From Terrirhizobium terrae (GTDB lineage Bacteria > Pseudomonadota > Alphaproteobacteria > Rhizobiales > Rhizobiaceae), in contig NZ_CP104992.1 of NCBI RefSeq assembly GCF_030323265.1, positions 1,649,501 to 1,713,500 of the forward strand: a DNA stretch of 64,000 bases, read 5' to 3'. The position numbers and the translations under genes were made by a program. Shown one piece after another: positions 61,177 to 64,000 of the stretch (positions within the stretch are counted from its first letter, which is position 1; the number at the start of each line of letters is the position of its first letter). Below the pieces are notes generated by a model. It did no database searches. It was not told the origin of the DNA and saw only the letters and a program-made list of their open reading frames with translations.

Positions 61177-62019
61177 ATGTCCAACAAGGCGCGCTCCTCC
61201 CCGATCCGCTCCAGCCTCGTGCATCTGGCACTGATCGCCTACACGCTGATCGCTCTCTTCCCGGTCTTCCTGACGATCATCAACTCGTTCAAGGACCGCA
61301 ATTCGATCTTTCGCAACCCGATGCAGATACCGCTGCCATCGAGCTTCAGCCTGATCGGCTACCAGACCGTGCTCGGCCAGGCGGATTTCACCGGCTATTT
61401 CCAGAACAGCCTGATCGTAACCGTCGTTTCGATCGCGCTCGTGTTGCTCTTCGGCGCCATGGCGGCCTTCGCGCTCTCCGAATACCGGTTTCGCGGCAAC
61501 ACGCTGGTCGGCCTCTACATGGCGATCGGCATCATGATCCCGATCCGGCTCGGCACGGTCGCGATCCTGCAGGGCATGGTCGCCTCCGGCCTCGTCAACA
61601 CGCTGACGGCGTTGATCCTGGTCTATACGGCGCAGGGCATACCGCTCGCCATCTTCATCCTGTCGGAATTCATGCGCTCGGTCTCCGATGACCTGAAGAA
61701 TGCCGGGCGCATCGATGGGCTGTCGGAATACGCGATCTTCTTCCGCCTCGTCCTGCCATTGGTCAGGCCCGCCATGGCGACGGTTGCCGTCTTCACCATG
61801 ATCCCGATCTGGAACGACCTCTGGTTCCCGCTCATCCTGGCGCCGTCGGAGGCGACGAAGACGGTGACGCTCGGCAGCCAGATTTTCATCGGCCAGTTCG
61901 TCACCAACTGGAACGCGGTCCTGGCGGCCCTGTCGCTCGCCATCCTGCCGATCCTCGTCCTTTATGTCATCTTCTCGCGGCAGCTGATCCGCGGCATCAC
62001 GTCTGGAGCAGTCAAGTGA
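61177..62019 (+). CDS. Sugar ABC transporter permease (second)
   Basis: 280 residues, six membrane segments, MalG/UgpE type. The EAA loop is KNAGRIDGLSEYAIFFRLVL. GGGAG before ATG 61177. Its stop overlaps the GTG start of the dehydrogenase gene. Confidence 0.92.
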   Translation: MSNKARSSPIRSSLVHLALIAYTLIALFPVFLTIINSFKDRNSIFRNPMQIPLPSSFSLIGYQTVLGQADFTGYFQNSLIVTVVSIALVLLFGAMAAFALSEYRFRGNTLVGLYMAIGIMIPIRLGTVAILQGMVASGLVNTLTALILVYTAQGIPLAIFILSEFMRSVSDDLKNAGRIDGLSEYAIFFRLVLPLVRPAMATVAVFTMIPIWNDLWFPLILAPSEATKTVTLGSQIFIGQFVTNWNAVLAALSLAILPILVLYVIFSRQLIRGITSGAVK

Positions 62020-63077
62020 GTGGAGAAAAGCCGATCCGTGTCCTCGTCGCAGGCCTCGGCAATATGGGCCGCAGCCATGCGCTCGCCTATCACAATGATC
62101 CTGGCTTCGAGATCGTCGGCCTCGTCAACCGCTCGACGCCGAAGCTCGATCCGGCGCTGTCGGGCTACGAGATCCATCCGGATTTCTTCGAGGCACTCGC
62201 CGAGCTCAAGCCGGATCTCTGCGCCATCTGCACCTATTCCGACAGCCATGCGGACTATGCCGTTGCCGCCTTCGAGGCCGGCTGCCATGTCTTCGTGGAA
62301 AAGCCGCTGGCAACCACGGTCGCCGATGCCGAACGCGTCGTGGCGGCCGCCAAGGCGGCGGGCAAGAAACTGGTGATCGGCTACATCCTGCGCCACCACC
62401 CGTCCTGGATCAAACTGATCGAGGAAGCGCGCAAGCTCGGCCCGCCCTTCGTCTTCCGCATGAACCTCAACCAGCAGTCTTCCGGCCCCACCTGGGACGT
62501 GCATAAGGCGCTGATGAACACGACACCGCCGATCGTCGATTGCGGTGTGCATTATGTCGATGTCATGTGCCAGATCACCGATGCGAAGCCGGTGGAAGTG
62601 CGCGGCATGGGCCTGCGCCTCTCCGACGAGATCGCACCGGACATGTATAATTACGGCCATCTGCAGGTGATCTTCGACGACAAGTCCGTCGGCTGGTACG
62701 AGGCCGGCTGGGGTCCGATGATCTCAGAAACCGCCTTCTTCGTGAAGGACGTCATGTCGCCGAAGGGCTCGGTCTCGATCGTCATGGATCCGAATGCCAA
62801 GTCCGACGATATCGACACGCATACGAAAACCTCGGTGATCCGCCTGCACAGCGCCGAGACCGGCCCGGACGGAAAGTTCATCCGACCGGACGAGGACATG
62901 ACGATGGCGGGCGAGCCGGGTCATCAGGAACTCTGCGATCTGGAACAGGCCTATATGTTGAAGGCGATCCGCGAGGACATCGATCTTGCGCGGCACATGG
63001 ATGACGCGGTGCAGTCTCTGCGCATCTGCCTCGCCGCAGATGAAAGCGCCCGCACGGGCAAGCCGATCTATCTATAA
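62016..63077 (+). CDS. Gfo/Idh/MocA family oxidoreductase
   Basis: 353 residues. NAD(P)-binding Rossmann domain VLVAGLGNMGRSHALAYHND, family motif HVFVEKPLATTVADAERVV, C-terminal alpha/beta domain with VDCGVHYVDVMCQITDAKP. GTG start at 62016, coupled to the permease stop. The operon suggests it oxidises or epimerises the imported sugar; the substrate cannot be read from the sequence. Confidence 0.9.
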   Translation: MSGEKPIRVLVAGLGNMGRSHALAYHNDPGFEIVGLVNRSTPKLDPALSGYEIHPDFFEALAELKPDLCAICTYSDSHADYAVAAFEAGCHVFVEKPLATTVADAERVVAAAKAAGKKLVIGYILRHHPSWIKLIEEARKLGPPFVFRMNLNQQSSGPTWDVHKALMNTTPPIVDCGVHYVDVMCQITDAKPVEVRGMGLRLSDEIAPDMYNYGHLQVIFDDKSVGWYEAGWGPMISETAFFVKDVMSPKGSVSIVMDPNAKSDDIDTHTKTSVIRLHSAETGPDGKFIRPDEDMTMAGEPGHQELCDLEQAYMLKAIREDIDLARHMDDAVQSLRICLAADESARTGKPIYL

Positions 63078-63090
63078 GGGGAATACGAGT

Positions 63091-64000
<910 letters not shown>

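Overview
The window reads as chromosome-type DNA of a Rhizobiaceae alphaproteobacterium (Rhizobium/Agrobacterium/Ensifer relatives). The basis is gene content and order: a pccB...pccA...bhbA propionate locus, a fabI-fabB-fabA operon divergent from irr, a complete che operon, rbfA-truB-rpsO-pnp, high-GC codon use, ATGA-type gene overlaps and rhizobial mosaic intergenic repeats. No rRNA, tRNA, CRISPR array, insertion sequence or prophage was seen.

Layout. 0-10.5 kb (minus strand): propionyl-CoA to succinyl-CoA genes (pccB, pccA, and methylmalonyl-CoA mutase cut by the window start), interrupted by a YghU-like glutathione transferase, a DUF4160/DUF2442 overlapping pair and small unknowns, then a ParA-like ATPase. 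10.8-12.4 kb: a PadR / HAAS-membrane / GIN-domain envelope operon. 12.4-23.9 kb: one chemotaxis operon on the minus strand (STAS, cheY, cheA, cheW, two tandem receptors, cheW, cheR, cheB) with a soluble receptor-like protein transcribed away from it. 24-30.2 kb: ribosome assembly and RNA genes (rbfA, truB, rpsO, pnp, an rsmC-like methyltransferase) and a Sel1-repeat protein. 30.2-38 kb: an orphan HicB, fabI-fabB-fabA, irr, and single membrane or flavoprotein genes. 38-46.4 kb: a fused 5-oxoprolinase/hydantoinase divergent from a TRAP transporter with a winged-helix regulator, then glutaminase. 46.5-53.6 kb: a tctCBA tricarboxylate transporter, an orphan binding protein, DUF1993 and a TctD/TctE two-component system. 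53.6-64 kb: a divergent amino-sugar island with nagA, a SIS-domain deaminase/isomerase, a GntR/UTRA regulator and a BadF-type amino-sugar kinase on one side, and murQ plus a CUT1 ABC importer and a Gfo/Idh/MocA dehydrogenase on the other.

Two points cut across the window. First, nine otherwise well-conserved genes (padR, cheA, the receptor-like gene twice, hicB, tctE, the SIS gene, the GntR gene, the amino-sugar kinase, the sugar-binding protein) carry ten single-base frameshifts. Seven are one base missing from a G/C run. The last ABC ATPase gene has one in-frame stop. Adding or removing one base restores the full family length in each frameshifted case, so base-calling error is the likeliest explanation, and it hides real genes (hicB for example). 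Second, the best candidates for new biology are the divergent MurNAc/GlcNAc island with two near-identical 19-bp operator-like sites, the soluble receptor-like protein with a degenerate hairpin tip, and the oxoprolinase/TRAP unit with a palindrome over its promoter.
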